64,000 nt of DNA from Streptococcus parasanguinis (GCF_031582885.1 NZ_CP133988.1:1061501-1125500); one strand, 5' to 3'. Positions 17,465 through 28,424 are shown, counted from the stretch's first letter. The notes: generated from the letters alone by a model not told the origin. A program made the numbers and translations.

Positions 17465-18809
17465 TCAACTAAAACAATTTGTCATGTCGTCGAACTTTGT
17501 CTTTGTTCTGATTACGGTTGGGTTTATCATTGTGGTAGCCTTGCTTTTGCTAGAAAACCGTAGGGACAATATCAAGCTCAGACAATTAAACGCCAAAATT
17601 AAGGATCTGATTGCAGGGGACTATTCCGAAGTGGTCGACATGCAAGGAAGTCCAGAACTGACGGATATGACCAATAGTATCAATGATCTGTCGGAGGTTA
17701 TTCGCCTGACGCATGAAAACTTGGAACAAGAAACCAAGCGTTTGACCAGTATCCTTTCTTATATGACAGATGGGGTGCTTGCGACCAACAGACGCGGTCA
17801 GATCATCATGGTCAATGAAATGGCAGCCAAGCAATTGAATGTTAATCCAGATGAGGTGCTCAATACCAGTATTCTGGATTTGCTTTCGCTTGGAGATGAC
17901 TATGATCTGCGAAGCTTGATTACAGAAGTACCAGAGTTGACCATCGATTCCCAGGATGAAAATGGGGAATACATAAGTCTTCGTGTGCGCTTTGCCTTGA
18001 TTCGTCGCGAGTCAGGTTTTATCTCTGGTCTGGTAGCTGTCTTGCACGATACGACGGAGCAGGACAAGGAAGAGCGGGAACGTCGCCTCTTTGTCTCCAA
18101 TGTGAGTCATGAATTACGGACACCTTTGACCAGTGTGAAATCCTATCTAGAAGCCCTGGACGATGGCGCTTTGTCAGAGCCGGTAGCACCAGATTTTGTC
18201 AAGGTTTCGCTCAATGAAACCAACCGCATGATGCGCATGGTCACAGATCTATTGAGCTTGTCACGAATCGATAATGAAACCAGTCAGTTGGACATCGAGT
18301 TGACCAACTTTACGGCCTTTATCACCTTTATTTTGAACCGGTTTGATAAGATCAAGAGTCAATCGCAAGAAGATACCAAGAAGTATGAACTGATCCGGGA
18401 ATACCCGATCACCCCGATCTGGGTTGAAATTGATACGGATAAAATGACCCAGGTGATCGACAATATCTTGAACAATGCCATCAAGTACTCACCTGATGGT
18501 GGAAAAATCAAGGTAGGGATGAAAACGACGGATGCCCAGTTGATTATTTCCATTTCAGATGAGGGCTTGGGAATTCCCAAGAAAGACTTGCCACGCATTT
18601 TTGATCGCTTTTACCGAGTGGATAAGGCGCGTAGCCGGGCCCAAGGTGGGACTGGTCTAGGCTTAGCCATTGCTAAGGAGATCGTTAAGCAACACAAGGG
18701 CTTTATTTGGGCCAAGAGTGAATATGGCAAGGGATCTACTTTTACCATTGTCTTGCCGTACGACAAAGATGCTATTAAAGACGACTGGGATACAGAAGAG
18801 GAAGAATAA
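17457..18809 (+). CDS. vicK: Sensor histidine kinase VicK (WalK)
   Basis: Membrane-bound kinase of 450 aa with the streptococcal architecture: one N-terminal membrane helix (about residues 11-32) and no large extracellular loop, unlike Bacillus WalK. Then a HAMP-like linker, a PAS domain (about 95-200) and the catalytic part. The phosphorylated histidine is H218 in [15 protein letters not shown]-binding boxes are [17 protein letters not shown] and [13 protein letters not shown]. It phosphorylates VicR and may sense a cytoplasmic or membrane signal through PAS. It overlaps vicR and is followed 7 nt later by vicX. Confidence 0.97.
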   Translation: MIDQLKQFVMSSNFVFVLITVGFIIVVALLLLENRRDNIKLRQLNAKIKDLIAGDYSEVVDMQGSPELTDMTNSINDLSEVIRLTHENLEQETKRLTSILSYMTDGVLATNRRGQIIMVNEMAAKQLNVNPDEVLNTSILDLLSLGDDYDLRSLITEVPELTIDSQDENGEYISLRVRFALIRRESGFISGLVAVLHDTTEQDKEERERRLFVSNVSHELRTPLTSVKSYLEALDDGALSEPVAPDFVKVSLNETNRMMRMVTDLLSLSRIDNETSQLDIELTNFTAFITFILNRFDKIKSQSQEDTKKYELIREYPITPIWVEIDTDKMTQVIDNILNNAIKYSPDGGKIKVGMKTTDAQLIISISDEGLGIPKKDLPRIFDRFYRVDKARSRAQGGTGLGLAIAKEIVKQHKGFIWAKSEYGKGSTFTIVLPYDKDAIKDDWDTEEEE

Positions 18810-18816
18810 GGAGTCA

Positions 18817-19626
18817 ATGACAGAAGAGGGATTTAAGTATAGTATTTTAGCTTCAGGTTCTAGTGGGAATTCTTTCTACCTTGAGACGCCAAAGAAAAAA
18901 CTGCTTATTGATGCAGGCCTATCAGGGAAAAAGATTACGGGACTATTGGCTGAAATTGATCGCAAACCAGAAGACTTAGATGCCATTTTGATTACGCACG
19001 AACACTCAGACCATATCCATGGTGTGGGTGTTTTAGCGCGGAAATATGGCATGGATCTATATGCTAATGAAGCAACTTGGAAGGCTATGGAAGGCACCAA
19101 GTATCTAGGCAAGGTTGATGATGCTCAAAAGCACATCTTTGAAATGGGGAAGACCAAGACATTTGGCGATATCGATATCGAAAGTTTTGGGGTCAGTCAC
19201 GATGCTGCAGCCCCTCAATTCTATCGCTTTATGAAGGATGGCAAGAGCTTCGTCATGCTGACGGATACGGGCTATGTGAGTGATCGCTTGGCAGGAATCG
19301 TCGCAGATGCTGATGGCTATCTGATTGAGTCCAACCATGATGTAGAGATCCTTCGAGCAGGTTCGTATGCTTGGCGCTTGAAGCAGCGGATCTTGTCAGA
19401 CCTAGGCCACCTTTCTAACGAAGACGGTGCAGATGCCATGATCCGAACCTTGGGAAATCGTACCAAGAAGATTTATCTGGGACATTTGTCAAAAGAGAAC
19501 AATATCAAAGAATTGGCTCATATGACCATGGAGAATCAACTGGCTCGAGCAGATCTAGCTGTCGGCCATGATTTTGAGGTGTTAGATACCTCGCCAGATA
19601 CCGCGACCCCTTTGACGAAGATATAA
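18817..19626 (+). CDS. vicX: VicX (YycJ/WalJ), metallo-beta-lactamase fold protein
   Basis: Protein of 269 aa with the metal-binding HxHxDH signature in LITHEHSDHIHG (about residues 58-69) and later His/Asp ligands (SHDAAAP, LTDTGYVSD, GHLS). The third gene of the vic operon, it is probably a nuclease-like hydrolase, and its exact role in Vic signalling is unclear. The start is the ATG at 18817 after TAAGGAG; the frame runs open further upstream inside vicK, but that part is out of frame with vicK. Confidence 0.95.
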   Translation: MTEEGFKYSILASGSSGNSFYLETPKKKLLIDAGLSGKKITGLLAEIDRKPEDLDAILITHEHSDHIHGVGVLARKYGMDLYANEATWKAMEGTKYLGKVDDAQKHIFEMGKTKTFGDIDIESFGVSHDAAAPQFYRFMKDGKSFVMLTDTGYVSDRLAGIVADADGYLIESNHDVEILRAGSYAWRLKQRILSDLGHLSNEDGADAMIRTLGNRTKKIYLGHLSKENNIKELAHMTMENQLARADLAVGHDFEVLDTSPDTATPLTKI

Positions 19627-19631
19627 GATGG

Positions 19632-19655
19632 AAAACCACCTGCAGGTGGTTTTTT
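19632..19655 (+). terminator. vicRKX terminator
   Basis: AAAACCACC-TGCA-GGTGGTTTT followed by TTT; a perfect, G+C-rich palindrome straight after the vicX stop. Confidence 0.88.
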
Positions 19656-19693
19656 ATATGTCTATTTGAGGAAATCTATATCTAGTAATGAAT

Positions 19694-19722
19694 TTGCTCT
19701 TTACCAAAAATTCGTGTATGAT
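19694..19722 (+). promoter_or_regulatory. Promoter of the lipoprotein gene
   Basis: TTGCTC (19694-19699), 17 nt, TATGAT (19717-19722). Confidence 0.5.
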
Positions 19723-19768
19723 AGGAAAGAATGAATTCTGAGTGAGAGTCACGAGAGTAGAATAATAA

Positions 19769-20314
19769 ATGAAAAAAATGATGTTATTACTGGCTAGTTT
19801 GGTTGCTTTAACAGCTTGTAGTCAGTCTAAGCAAGATACGAAAGAGTCGACTTCCAATCAAACGACGAAGGAAACAAAAGTATCAGAGTCTTCTAAAGAA
19901 GAAAAAGGTTTGAAATTTGTAGTAGCACCTCAGTATGAAGGTAAAAAATCTGAGCTAATTGAGTTAGGAAAAAAATTGGTCAAGGACCATCCTGAACTCG
20001 GAAGTGAAGGTAATATGGCGCTCTACTTCACGGGAGCTATTTCTGAAGGAAGAGCAGCGCTCATGTTGGTCAATAAGACAGATATGGATATCAAGAAAGA
20101 TTTGAATTTTTCAATTTCTTGGTCTTATGATGGAAAGACTATTTTTGATAATCAAAAGGTAAGTTATTTCATCACGGATAGCGGCGAATTACCTTCTCAT
20201 ACAGCAACTTTGATATTGTTGCCACTGAATGAGGAACAATTGGGAATTGTAGATGGAATGTCAGATCCATCTAAGATGAAGCTTCAAATGTCAGATGTGA
20301 ACGCTGTAGAGTGA
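19769..20314 (+). CDS. Putative lipoprotein of unknown function
   Basis: Surface protein of 181 aa. The signal peptide MKKMMLLLASLVALTAC ends in a clear lipobox (LTAC), so Cys17 would be lipidated by the Lgt encoded at 36546. A Ser/Thr/Lys-rich spacer (about 18-45) follows, then a compact domain (about 48-180) with alternating hydrophobic strands (ALYFTGAI, AALMLVNKTD, FSISWSYDGKTIFD), perhaps an immunoglobulin-like beta fold. I do not recognise the family. The ribosome binding site is weak. It is followed by a DUF454 gene 33 nt later, so they may be co-transcribed. Confidence 0.82.
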   Translation: MKKMMLLLASLVALTACSQSKQDTKESTSNQTTKETKVSESSKEEKGLKFVVAPQYEGKKSELIELGKKLVKDHPELGSEGNMALYFTGAISEGRAALMLVNKTDMDIKKDLNFSISWSYDGKTIFDNQKVSYFITDSGELPSHTATLILLPLNEEQLGIVDGMSDPSKMKLQMSDVNAVE

Positions 20315-20347
20315 TTACGAAAAAAGAATCATACAAAGGAGAAGTAA

Positions 20348-20734
20348 ATGCGCCTTGTTTATCTTACGATTGGTTTTGTGTCTTTGGGATTAGGAATTAT
20401 TGGGATTCCATTACCGATTTTACCGACGACTCCCTTTTTATTGCTATCGATGGCCTGCTTTGCTAAAAGTTCCAAACGCTTTGAAGAGTGGCTCTACCAA
20501 ACCAAGCTTTATCAAACCTATGTAGCGGATTACCGAGAGACCAAATCGATTGCCAAAGAACGGAAGAAATGGATCCTTCTTCAGATCTACATTCTGATGG
20601 GGATTTCGATCTTTCTGGCACCGATTATTTGGGTGAAGCTTGCTCTAGGGGCTTTGACGATTTTTATCACCTATTATCTCTTAAAAGTGATCCCTAATAA
20701 GCCTGAAAATCCAACAGAAGAAAATCCTGATTAA
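20348..20734 (+). CDS. DUF454 (YbaN-like) membrane protein
   Basis: Small inner-membrane protein of 128 aa. The family block GIPLPILPTTPFLLLSMACFAKSS spans about residues 21-44, followed by SxRFxxWL (KRFEEWLYQ). Two to four hydrophobic segments; the C-terminus is hydrophilic and acidic. Biological role unknown. Good ribosome binding site AAAGGAGAAG. Confidence 0.87.
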   Translation: MRLVYLTIGFVSLGLGIIGIPLPILPTTPFLLLSMACFAKSSKRFEEWLYQTKLYQTYVADYRETKSIAKERKKWILLQIYILMGISIFLAPIIWVKLALGALTIFITYYLLKVIPNKPENPTEENPD

Positions 20735-20765
20735 AAATGGAGAATTCAGGCCCTAGAACTAGGAA

Positions 20766-20791
20766 AAGAAGTGCGTTCGTGCTTCTTTTTT
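20766..20791 (+). terminator. Intrinsic terminator upstream of rnc
   Basis: AGAAGTGC pairs with GTGCTTCT (two G-U pairs) around GTTC and is followed by TTTTTT; it overlaps the TG of the rnc -10 region. Confidence 0.65.
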
Positions 20792-20799
20792 GGTATACT
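20791..20799 (+). promoter_or_regulatory. Extended -10 promoter of rnc
   Basis: TGG-TATACT at 20791-20799, with no clear -35. It predicts transcription from about 20806, immediately at the upstream in-frame ATG (20807). Confidence 0.5.
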
Positions 20800-20833
20800 T
20801 AAAGGTATGAATTTATTAGAAAGTAGGCTTCCT

Positions 20834-21535
20834 ATGGAGAAATTACAAACCCTGTTATCGGAACGGTTTCAGATCGTTTTTTCAGATAGCAGTTTATTAG
20901 ATACAGCTTTTACACACACGTCTTATGCCAATGAGCACCGCCTCTTAAAAATTTCACATAACGAACGTTTGGAATTTTTAGGAGACGCTGTTCTTCAATT
21001 AGTTATTTCCGAATATTTGTATAAGGAACACCCAAACAGACCGGAAGGAGATTTATCTAAATTCCGTTCCATGATTGTCCGTGAAGAAAGTCTGGCTGGT
21101 TTTTCTCGGGATTGCCAATTTGACCATTACATCAAACTAGGCAAGGGCGAAGAAAAATCTGGTGGTCGGGACCGCGATACGATTCTTGGCGATTTATTTG
21201 AAGCCTTTTTAGGTGCCTTGCTCTTAGATCAAGGTGTGGAAGCGGTCAAACGCTTCATCTATCAGGTCATGATTCCTAAGGTTGAGACGGGTCAATTTTC
21301 TCAAGTCATTGACTACAAGACCCGCCTGCAAGAACTGTTGCAGGTTCATGGGGATGTGGAGATCCAGTACCAAGTGGTCAGCGAGTCCGGTCCTGCTCAT
21401 GCAAAAGAGTTTGAAGTGGAAGTGTTCGTGAACGGCAAAACCCTAGGACACGGTCATGGTCGCTCCAAGAAATTAGCGGAACAGGAAGCAGCCCGCAATG
21501 CAGTTGAAACGAGGAATGATGGCTCATGTATCTAA
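20834..21535 (+). CDS. rnc: Ribonuclease III
   Basis: Double-strand-specific endoribonuclease (233 aa) processing rRNA and regulatory RNAs. The RNase III signature is [17 protein letters not shown] (about residues 38-54), with the second catalytic block [21 protein letters not shown] around 115-130, and a dsRNA-binding domain at the C-terminus ([11 protein letters not shown] to [14 protein letters not shown]). I chose ATG 20834 (MEKLQTLL), which matches the usual N-terminus and has AAGTAGG upstream. ATG 20807 adds 9 residues and would be the start of a leaderless message. It overlaps smc by 10 nt. Confidence 0.94.
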   Translation: MEKLQTLLSERFQIVFSDSSLLDTAFTHTSYANEHRLLKISHNERLEFLGDAVLQLVISEYLYKEHPNRPEGDLSKFRSMIVREESLAGFSRDCQFDHYIKLGKGEEKSGGRDRDTILGDLFEAFLGALLLDQGVEAVKRFIYQVMIPKVETGQFSQVIDYKTRLQELLQVHGDVEIQYQVVSESGPAHAKEFEVEVFVNGKTLGHGHGRSKKLAEQEAARNAVETRNDGSCI

Positions 21536-24500
21536 AAGAGATTGAAATCCAAGGCTTCAAATCTTTTGCGGATAAGACTAAGGTCGTATTTGACAAAGGG
21601 GTTACTGCCGTTGTAGGGCCTAATGGATCTGGAAAATCAAATATCACGGAGAGCTTGCGCTGGGCCCTGGGGGAATCCAGTGTCAAGAGTCTACGTGGGG
21701 GCAAGATGCCCGATGTCATCTTTGCAGGGACAGAATCGCGTAAACCGCTGAATTATGCTTGTGTCACGGTTGTCTTAGATAACCAGGATGGTTTTATCCA
21801 ACAAGCGGGGAAAGAAATTCGGGTCGAACGGCATATCTATCGCTCGGGAGACAGCGAGTACAAGATCGATGGTAAGAAAGTACGTCTCAGAGATGTGCAT
21901 GATTTGTTCATGGATACGGGATTAGGACGGGATTCTTTCTCTATTATCTCCCAAGGTCGGGTAGAGGAGATCTTTAACTCCAAACCGGAAGAACGCCGGG
22001 CAATCTTTGAAGAAGCTGCAGGTGTCTTGAAATTTAAGACGCGGCGCAAGGAAACGGAGACCAAACTCAACCAAACTCAGGAGAATTTGGACCGTCTAGA
22101 GGACATCCTCTATGAATTAGAAGGACAGATCCAGCCTCTTGAAAAGCAAGCGACGGTTGCTCGTCGTTTCTTGGAATTAGACCAAGAACGCCAGGTTCTC
22201 TTACTGGACGTTTTGGTCGCTCAAGTAGATCTGACAAAGGATCTCTATGAAAAGGTTGACCAAGAAGAAAAAGCCATTCAAGAACAGTTGGCCTCTTATT
22301 ACCAACGCCGTCAGATTTTAGAAGAAGATAACCTCCGCATTAAGAAAGCCCGCCATCAGTTGGATGCAAGTCTAGCTGAGGACCAGGCGAGCTTGCTAGA
22401 GGTCACTCGTTTGATTAGCGATTTGGAAAAGCAAATCGAAGTCGCTAAGCTCCAATCAAGCCAAGCAGCCCATAGTCGCAAAGAAAATCTAGAGCGACTG
22501 GATGCTGTTTTGGCCCGTCTGGAAGAAGCGAAGCAAGAGCTGGCTCAAAAACAAGAGACGCTAGCAACTCTTCAACAAAGACTGATAGAGAACCGTCAGC
22601 AACAAGAAGAGCTGGAAAAAGAATTAGCCAACTATGAAGAAGATCCGGAACAAGTCATTGAGCATCTACGTGAGCAGTATGTGGAGCTCTTACAGAGAGA
22701 AGCTGAAAAATCTAACGAGCGGACAGCCATTGAAAGCCGGATCCAAGCGCTCCTACAAGAATCTAGCCATCGTCAAGAGGACTTGATCAAGGCGCAATCC
22801 AATTTTGAAGCTGCCAAGGAAAAAGAAGTTCGACAATTGGAAGAGTTGGATCAGGCACAAGCGACGGTCAAAGGCCTATTAGCAGAATACCAAGATCAAT
22901 TGGTAAAAGTGGAGCAAGCCAAAGCTGCCTACCAAGAGGCTCAAACGGCCATGTTTGACTTGATGGATGAGAGCAAAAACAAACGGGCGCGGATCAATAG
23001 CTTGGAAGCCATTCAGAAGAACCATAGTAACTTCTATGCAGGCGTCAAGAGCGTCTTACAAGAAGCGGACCGTCTAGGAGGCATCTGTGGGGCTGTTAGT
23101 GAGAATTTGAGTTTCTCAAAAGACTACCAAACAGCGCTTGAAATTGCTCTGGGAGCTAGCAGCCAACAGATCATTGTCGAGGATGAAAAGGCGGCAACGA
23201 GAGCAATTGACTACTTGAAACGCAATCGCTTAGGACGGGCAACCTTCCTTCCGCTAACGACGATCAAAGCTCGTCAACTTTCTCCTCGTAATCTGGAGTT
23301 GATTCAAACCAGTCCAGGATTTTTAGGAATTGCGAGTGACTTGGTGACCTATGAGCATCGTTTTGAACAGATTTTTCAAAACTTGCTTGGAGTAACGGCC
23401 ATCTTTGACACGACGGAACATGCGCGTGAGGCGGCTCGTACAGTCAACTATCAAGTTCGGATGGTGACCTTGGATGGGACCGAATTGCGGACCGGAGGAT
23501 CGTATGCCGGTGGTGCCAATCGCTCCCAAAATACGGTCTTTGTCAAACCAGAATTAGATAGTTTGAAGCAGGAAATGCAAGCTCTGGATGCTCGTTTAAG
23601 AGAAGCAGAGCAGGAGGTAGAGACCAAGGACAATCTGCTCAAGCAGGCGCAAGAATACTTGGCCTCTATTCAAAGCCAGGGTGAGCAAGCGCGTCTGGAG
23701 CAACAGCGGGCCCAATTGGCCTACCAACAAAGCCAAGAGCAACTGAAAGAAATTCAGGAACTCTTAGAGGCTTTGAAGTCAGAATTGGCAACAGATGCGA
23801 CCCAATCTCTACAAGAAGAGCAGGAGTCCCTTACTGAGCAATTAGCAGCGATTGAGCTTCAAAAAGAAAATTTGAATCGCGACATTGAAACCATGAAGTC
23901 GGACAAAGATGTCCTACAACAAAAGGTGCAAAACCTGCAAGAGCAATTGGCAGAACTGCGACTCCAACAGACGGAATATAAAAGTCAACAAAGTTACGAG
24001 CAAACAGATGCTCGTCGTTTGGAAGAAACGATCACTCAGTTGGAAGTAGAAGAGCATCAGTTACAATTGCTGATTGAACAAGGCGAGGCCCAAGTTCAGA
24101 CAGTGGATGTGGAGCAGCTAGCCAATCAATTGACACAGGCGCAAGCCAAGAAGACAGATTTGGAACAAGGGATCATTCGAAAACGCTTTGAGCTGGATGA
24201 TTTAGAAGGCCAGGCTGAAGATGTGGCAGAACAGATGGAGCAAGCGCGCAAGAAAAACGAAGAGTGGATTCGTCAACAAGCCAAGGCTGAAGCGACACGT
24301 GAAAAGCATGCGGATCGCTTGAACAAGCTCTTAACGCAAATTACAGATGAATTCATGCAAAGCTTTGACCAAGCCAAAGAACAGGCCAAACCGGTTGAAA
24401 ATCTTGCGGTAGCTGAAAACCAGCTCAAGAGCATCGAAAAAGACATTAAGGCACTTGGTCCAGTCAATGTGGATGCGATCGAGCAATACGATGAAGTGAA

Positions 24501-25062
24501 GGGACGCTTTGATTTCCTTTCTAGCCAGCGGGAGGATGTCTTGGCCGCGAAAAACATGCTTCTGTCTACGATCAACGACATGAATGACGAAGTCAAGGAA
24601 CGCTTTAAATCAACTTTTGAAGCTATTCGTGAATCCTTTAAAGTCACTTTCCGTCAAATGTTTGGTGGGGGTTCTGCTGATTTGATTCTGACAGAGCCGG
24701 ATCTGCTGACAGCTGGTGTTGAGATTTCTGTGCAGCCACCTGGTAAAAAGATCCAATCTTTAAACCTCATGAGTGGTGGTGAAAAAGCCTTGTCAGCCTT
24801 GGCTCTCTTGTTCTCGATTATTCGTGTCAAGACCATTCCATTTGTCATTCTGGATGAAGTTGAGGCTGCTCTGGATGAAGCCAATGTCAAGCGCTTTGGT
24901 GATTATCTCAACCGCTTTGATAAGGAAAGCCAATTTATTGTCGTGACGCACCGGAAGGGAACCATGTCAGCTGCAGATTCCATCTATGGAGTGACCATGC
25001 AGGAATCTGGGGTTTCTAAAATCGTCTCAGTAAAATTGAAAGACTTAGAAAATGAAGAATAA
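21526..25062 (+). CDS. smc: Chromosome segregation protein SMC
   Basis: Condensin ATPase of 1178 aa, normal length, which organises and segregates the nucleoid with ScpA/ScpB. Walker [10 protein letters not shown] is at about residues 32-40, two long coiled coils run at about 165-500 and 670-1010, and the hinge is at about 510-660 ([23 protein letters not shown] to [12 protein letters not shown]). The C-terminal head has the signature [13 protein letters not shown] and Walker [16 protein letters not shown]. It overlaps rnc upstream and the HAD gene downstream, consistent with one operon from rnc to ftsY. Confidence 0.97.
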   Translation: MYLKEIEIQGFKSFADKTKVVFDKGVTAVVGPNGSGKSNITESLRWALGESSVKSLRGGKMPDVIFAGTESRKPLNYACVTVVLDNQDGFIQQAGKEIRVERHIYRSGDSEYKIDGKKVRLRDVHDLFMDTGLGRDSFSIISQGRVEEIFNSKPEERRAIFEEAAGVLKFKTRRKETETKLNQTQENLDRLEDILYELEGQIQPLEKQATVARRFLELDQERQVLLLDVLVAQVDLTKDLYEKVDQEEKAIQEQLASYYQRRQILEEDNLRIKKARHQLDASLAEDQASLLEVTRLISDLEKQIEVAKLQSSQAAHSRKENLERLDAVLARLEEAKQELAQKQETLATLQQRLIENRQQQEELEKELANYEEDPEQVIEHLREQYVELLQREAEKSNERTAIESRIQALLQESSHRQEDLIKAQSNFEAAKEKEVRQLEELDQAQATVKGLLAEYQDQLVKVEQAKAAYQEAQTAMFDLMDESKNKRARINSLEAIQKNHSNFYAGVKSVLQEADRLGGICGAVSENLSFSKDYQTALEIALGASSQQIIVEDEKAATRAIDYLKRNRLGRATFLPLTTIKARQLSPRNLELIQTSPGFLGIASDLVTYEHRFEQIFQNLLGVTAIFDTTEHAREAARTVNYQVRMVTLDGTELRTGGSYAGGANRSQNTVFVKPELDSLKQEMQALDARLREAEQEVETKDNLLKQAQEYLASIQSQGEQARLEQQRAQLAYQQSQEQLKEIQELLEALKSELATDATQSLQEEQESLTEQLAAIELQKENLNRDIETMKSDKDVLQQKVQNLQEQLAELRLQQTEYKSQQSYEQTDARRLEETITQLEVEEHQLQLLIEQGEAQVQTVDVEQLANQLTQAQAKKTDLEQGIIRKRFELDDLEGQAEDVAEQMEQARKKNEEWIRQQAKAEATREKHADRLNKLLTQITDEFMQSFDQAKEQAKPVENLAVAENQLKSIEKDIKALGPVNVDAIEQYDEVKGRFDFLSSQREDVLAAKNMLLSTINDMNDEVKERFKSTFEAIRESFKVTFRQMFGGGSADLILTEPDLLTAGVEISVQPPGKKIQSLNLMSGGEKALSALALLFSIIRVKTIPFVILDEVEAALDEANVKRFGDYLNRFDKESQFIVVTHRKGTMSAADSIYGVTMQESGVSKIVSVKLKDLENEE

Positions 25063-25858
25063 TGATATTAAATTGATCGCTACGGATATGGATGGAACTT
25101 TTTTAAATGACCAACATCAGTACGATCAAGAACGATTAGGCAAGGTATTAGCCAGCTGCAAAGAAAAAGGCATTTATTTTGCTGCTGCGAGTGGCCGTGC
25201 CCTCCTTTCGCTCAAATCCCTCTTTAAAGGGTTTGAAGACCAGATGATTTTCATTGCTGAAAATGGTAGTGTGGTAGAATTTCATGGAGAAGACCTCTAC
25301 GAAGCGACCATGTCCAAAGACTTTTATTTGGGTGTTTTTGAGGCTTTGAAATCTTCCCCTTATGCAGATCCTAATAAACTACTTTTGACAGGGAAAAAAG
25401 GGAGCTATGTATTAGAAACAGTAGATCCCGACTATCTGGCCTTGAGTCAGCACTACAATGAAAACATTCAAAAAGTGAAAAGCCTAGTGGATATTCAAGA
25501 TGAAATTTTCAAATTGACCACCAACTTTGATGCAGCTCTTGTACTTGAAGGTGAACAATGGGTCACTGAGAATATCCCAGGTGTCAAAGCGATGACGACA
25601 GGTTTTGAATCGATTGATATTGTACTCGATTATGTCGATAAGGGAGTGGCCATTACCGCCTTAGCGGATAAACTAGGGATCTCGATGGATCAGGTGATGG
25701 CTTTCGGGGATAACTTAAATGACCTCCATATGATGCAAGTCGTGGGCCATCCTGTAGCGCCAGAAAATGCACGTCCCGAAATCTTAGCGATTGCTGAAAC
25801 AGTCATCGGCCACCATGCGACGGGCTCTGTCCTACGCTACATGGAGGAAATCCTATGA
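25052..25858 (+). CDS. Cof-type HAD-IIB family hydrolase (first of two)
   Basis: Phosphatase of 268 aa. The HAD motif I is ATDMDGTFLND (nucleophile Asp11), motif II is AASGRA, a Lys is present in the cap region, and motif IV is AFGDNLNDLHMM. Type IIB cap enzymes dephosphorylate sugar phosphates or flavin precursors; this paralogue's substrate is unknown. It overlaps smc by 11 nt and the next HAD gene by 4 nt. Confidence 0.92.
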   Translation: MKNNDIKLIATDMDGTFLNDQHQYDQERLGKVLASCKEKGIYFAAASGRALLSLKSLFKGFEDQMIFIAENGSVVEFHGEDLYEATMSKDFYLGVFEALKSSPYADPNKLLLTGKKGSYVLETVDPDYLALSQHYNENIQKVKSLVDIQDEIFKLTTNFDAALVLEGEQWVTENIPGVKAMTTGFESIDIVLDYVDKGVAITALADKLGISMDQVMAFGDNLNDLHMMQVVGHPVAPENARPEILAIAETVIGHHATGSVLRYMEEIL

Positions 25859-26676
25859 GTAAGATTTCCTTGATTGCGCTGGATTTAGATGGGACCCTTC
25901 TCAATTCGGAAAAAAAGATCTCCCCTCGCAATAGAGCAGCTCTCGTTGCTGCACAGGCCCAAGGTGTCAAGGTGGTTCTAACCACTGGTCGCCCCTTGAA
26001 AGCTATGGATTTTCTTTTAGAAGAATTGGGAACAGCTGGCCTCAAAGAAGAGTATACGATTACCTTCAACGGTGGCTTGGTGCAGCGAAATAATGGAGAA
26101 ATCCTCTCAAAAGTGGTCTTGGCACCAGAAGATGTCGCAACCATCCATGATGAAACAGCTTGTCTCGGCCTTCCGCTGGATGCGATCAGTGAGGGAACGG
26201 TTTATGAGATTCATGCAGATCAAAAGTCTCTCTATTCCCTTTACAATCCCTACCTGAACTTTATTGAGACAGATTTTAAAGACCTGCCATCCACGATATC
26301 CTACAACAAGTGTGTGACAGCCGTTGATCAAGACTTTTTAGATGCAGCGATCAAGCAGATCAGGCCGGACTTATTTCAAGACTATGAAATTTTTAAATCT
26401 CGGGAAATGTTGCTGGAATGGTGCCCTAAAAATGTTCACAAGGCGACAGGTTTAGAGGCATTGGCAGCTATTTTGGGTCTTACATCTGATCAAGTCATGG
26501 CCTGTGGAGATGAAGCCAATGACCTGTCTATGATCCAGTGGGCTGGACTGGGGGTTGCCATGGGCAATGCGATTCCAGCAGTGAAGGAAGTTGCAACGCT
26601 TGTGGCCCCTATGACCAATGACCAAGATGCCGTCGCATGGGCGATTGAAAATTATGTGCTAAAGGAGAGTGAATAA
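25855..26676 (+). CDS. Cof-type HAD-IIB family hydrolase (second of two)
   Basis: Protein of 273 aa, a relative of its neighbour. HAD motif I is ALDLDGTLLNSEKK, motif II is LTTGRPLKAM, and motif IV is ACGDEANDLSMIQWAG. The YidA-like type acts on sugar phosphates; the substrate is not determinable here. Start ATGA overlaps the previous stop. The ftsY start follows its stop without a gap. Confidence 0.92.
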   Translation: MSKISLIALDLDGTLLNSEKKISPRNRAALVAAQAQGVKVVLTTGRPLKAMDFLLEELGTAGLKEEYTITFNGGLVQRNNGEILSKVVLAPEDVATIHDETACLGLPLDAISEGTVYEIHADQKSLYSLYNPYLNFIETDFKDLPSTISYNKCVTAVDQDFLDAAIKQIRPDLFQDYEIFKSREMLLEWCPKNVHKATGLEALAAILGLTSDQVMACGDEANDLSMIQWAGLGVAMGNAIPAVKEVATLVAPMTNDQDAVAWAIENYVLKESE

Positions 26677-28335
26677 ATGGGATTATTTGATCGTTTATTT
26701 GGAAAAAAAGAAGAAACTGAAAAAGTGCTTCCGTCTTCGGAAGAAGTGACGGAAAGTACTGAGGTTGAAGAAACTGTCAAAGAGGAGCCTACGGCTACCC
26801 AAAATGACAAGGAAGAGCAAAAAATCGCTGATATGGAGGCTTACTACCAAGAGCTCAAAGCGCGAATTGCAGCCACTCATCAACCTGTTTCAACCGTTGC
26901 TCAAGAAGAGCCGGCAGAGGAACCTCTTGTTGAAGAAATAGGAACTTCAGAGACTCCTGAAGTTCAAGAACCGGTAGAGGAGTCTCCAGTTGCCTTTGAA
27001 CCTGCTCAAACAGAAGCAATTCCTCAAGAAGTTTCACCACTAGCTGATGACACGGAGACTGAGCCTCTTGAAGAAGTGAAAATTGAAGCGGAAGTTACTG
27101 AAGATGGTGAGGAAGCAGATGGGGCTAACGGTTCAGAAATGGAAGAAGAGTCACCAATTGCCTCTCCATCATCTGACGCTGAGCTAGTAGAAGGGAGCAC
27201 GACAGAAGAGGAGTCTCCAGAACTAGTAGAAGCTCAGGATGAGGTTTCAGAACCTGAAGTATCAGAAGCGATTGCTCAAGTGGAGGAAACTTCAGAAGTG
27301 GCAGAAGCCGAGTCCAGACTTCCTCAAGGAGAACCTGCATCAACCGTTGAGGAAAGAACTGTTGAAGAGGTAGAAGAGCCAATTCCAGACGAGATTGAGC
27401 CTCAGCAAGAAACCATTCAGGAAAAATACGATCGTAGCTTGAAAAAGACGCGGACTGGATTTGGAGCACGTCTCAATGCCTTCTTTGCCAATTTCCGTTC
27501 AGTCGATGAAGAATTCTTTGAAGAATTGGAAGAACTCTTGATTATGAGTGACGTTGGGGTTCAAGTGGCCTCTAATTTAACCGAAGAGTTGCGCTATGAA
27601 GCCCGTTTGGAAAATGCCAAAAAACCAGATGCTCTCAAGCGCGTGATCATTGAAAAATTGGTGGACTTGTATGAAAAGGATGGCCAATTTAATGAAGCCA
27701 TTCGTTTTCAAGATGGTCTCACAGTCATGCTCTTTGTTGGGGTCAATGGAGTTGGGAAAACCACCTCTATCGGGAAGTTAGCCCACCGATATAAACAAGA
27801 GGGCAAGAAAGTCATGTTGGTTGCAGCAGATACTTTCCGTGCAGGAGCAGTAGCTCAACTGGCAGAATGGGGACGCCGCGTAGATGTTCCAGTTGTAACA
27901 GGTCCTGAAAAATCAGATCCTGCTAGCGTCGTCTTTGATGGAATAGAACGTGCGATCGCTGAAAACATTGATGTTCTAATGATTGATACGGCGGGTCGTC
28001 TGCAAAACAAGGACAACCTCATGGCCGAGCTTGAAAAAATCGGGCGAATTATCAAGCGTGTGGTACCAGAGGCACCACATGAAACCTTGCTGGCCCTCGA
28101 TGCATCAACCGGTCAAAATGCCTTGGTACAAGCTAAAGAATTTTCAAAAATTACGCCTGTGACAGGGATTGTATTGACCAAGATCGATGGAACAGCTCGA
28201 GGTGGGGTCGTCCTTGCGATCCGTGAAGAGTTGGACATTCCAGTGAAGTTGATTGGATTCGGAGAAAAGATTGATGATATCGGACCATTCCATTCAGAAA
28301 ACTTCATGAGAGGCCTCTTGGAAGGCTTGATTTAA
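26677..28335 (+). CDS. ftsY: Signal recognition particle receptor FtsY with a long acidic N-domain
   Basis: SRP GTPase receptor that docks ribosome-SRP complexes at the membrane. The protein is 552 aa. Residues 1 to about 245 are a low-complexity Glu/Val/Ser/Thr-rich acidic A domain, then the N domain (about 250-330) and the G domain: G1 GVNGVGKTT (about 354-362), DTFRAGA, DTAGR, TKIDG and GFGEKIDD. The A domain is longer than in most Gram-positive FtsY proteins and probably varies between strains. Start ATG 26677 is directly after the stop of the HAD gene, with AAAGGAG upstream. Confidence 0.95.
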   Translation: MGLFDRLFGKKEETEKVLPSSEEVTESTEVEETVKEEPTATQNDKEEQKIADMEAYYQELKARIAATHQPVSTVAQEEPAEEPLVEEIGTSETPEVQEPVEESPVAFEPAQTEAIPQEVSPLADDTETEPLEEVKIEAEVTEDGEEADGANGSEMEEESPIASPSSDAELVEGSTTEEESPELVEAQDEVSEPEVSEAIAQVEETSEVAEAESRLPQGEPASTVEERTVEEVEEPIPDEIEPQQETIQEKYDRSLKKTRTGFGARLNAFFANFRSVDEEFFEELEELLIMSDVGVQVASNLTEELRYEARLENAKKPDALKRVIIEKLVDLYEKDGQFNEAIRFQDGLTVMLFVGVNGVGKTTSIGKLAHRYKQEGKKVMLVAADTFRAGAVAQLAEWGRRVDVPVVTGPEKSDPASVVFDGIERAIAENIDVLMIDTAGRLQNKDNLMAELEKIGRIIKRVVPEAPHETLLALDASTGQNALVQAKEFSKITPVTGIVLTKIDGTARGGVVLAIREELDIPVKLIGFGEKIDDIGPFHSENFMRGLLEGLI

Positions 28336-28346
28336 GAGTCAAATAG

Positions 28347-28384
28347 AAAAAGACAAATTGTTGGAAGGACAATTTGTCTTTTTG
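28347..28384 (+). terminator. Terminator of the rnc-smc-ftsY operon
   Basis: AAAAAGACAAATTGT pairs with ACAATTTGTCTTTTT around a short loop, followed by more T. A separate minus-strand terminator for zwf follows. Confidence 0.85.
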
Positions 28385-28396
28385 TTTCCTTGCGCT

Positions 28397-28424
28397 ATCA
28401 AAAAAACCACCCGAAGGTGGCTTT
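28397..28424 (-). terminator. zwf terminator
   Basis: On the minus strand GCCACC-TTCG-GGTGG followed by TTTTTTT. The stable TTCG loop makes this a strong terminator. Confidence 0.85.
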
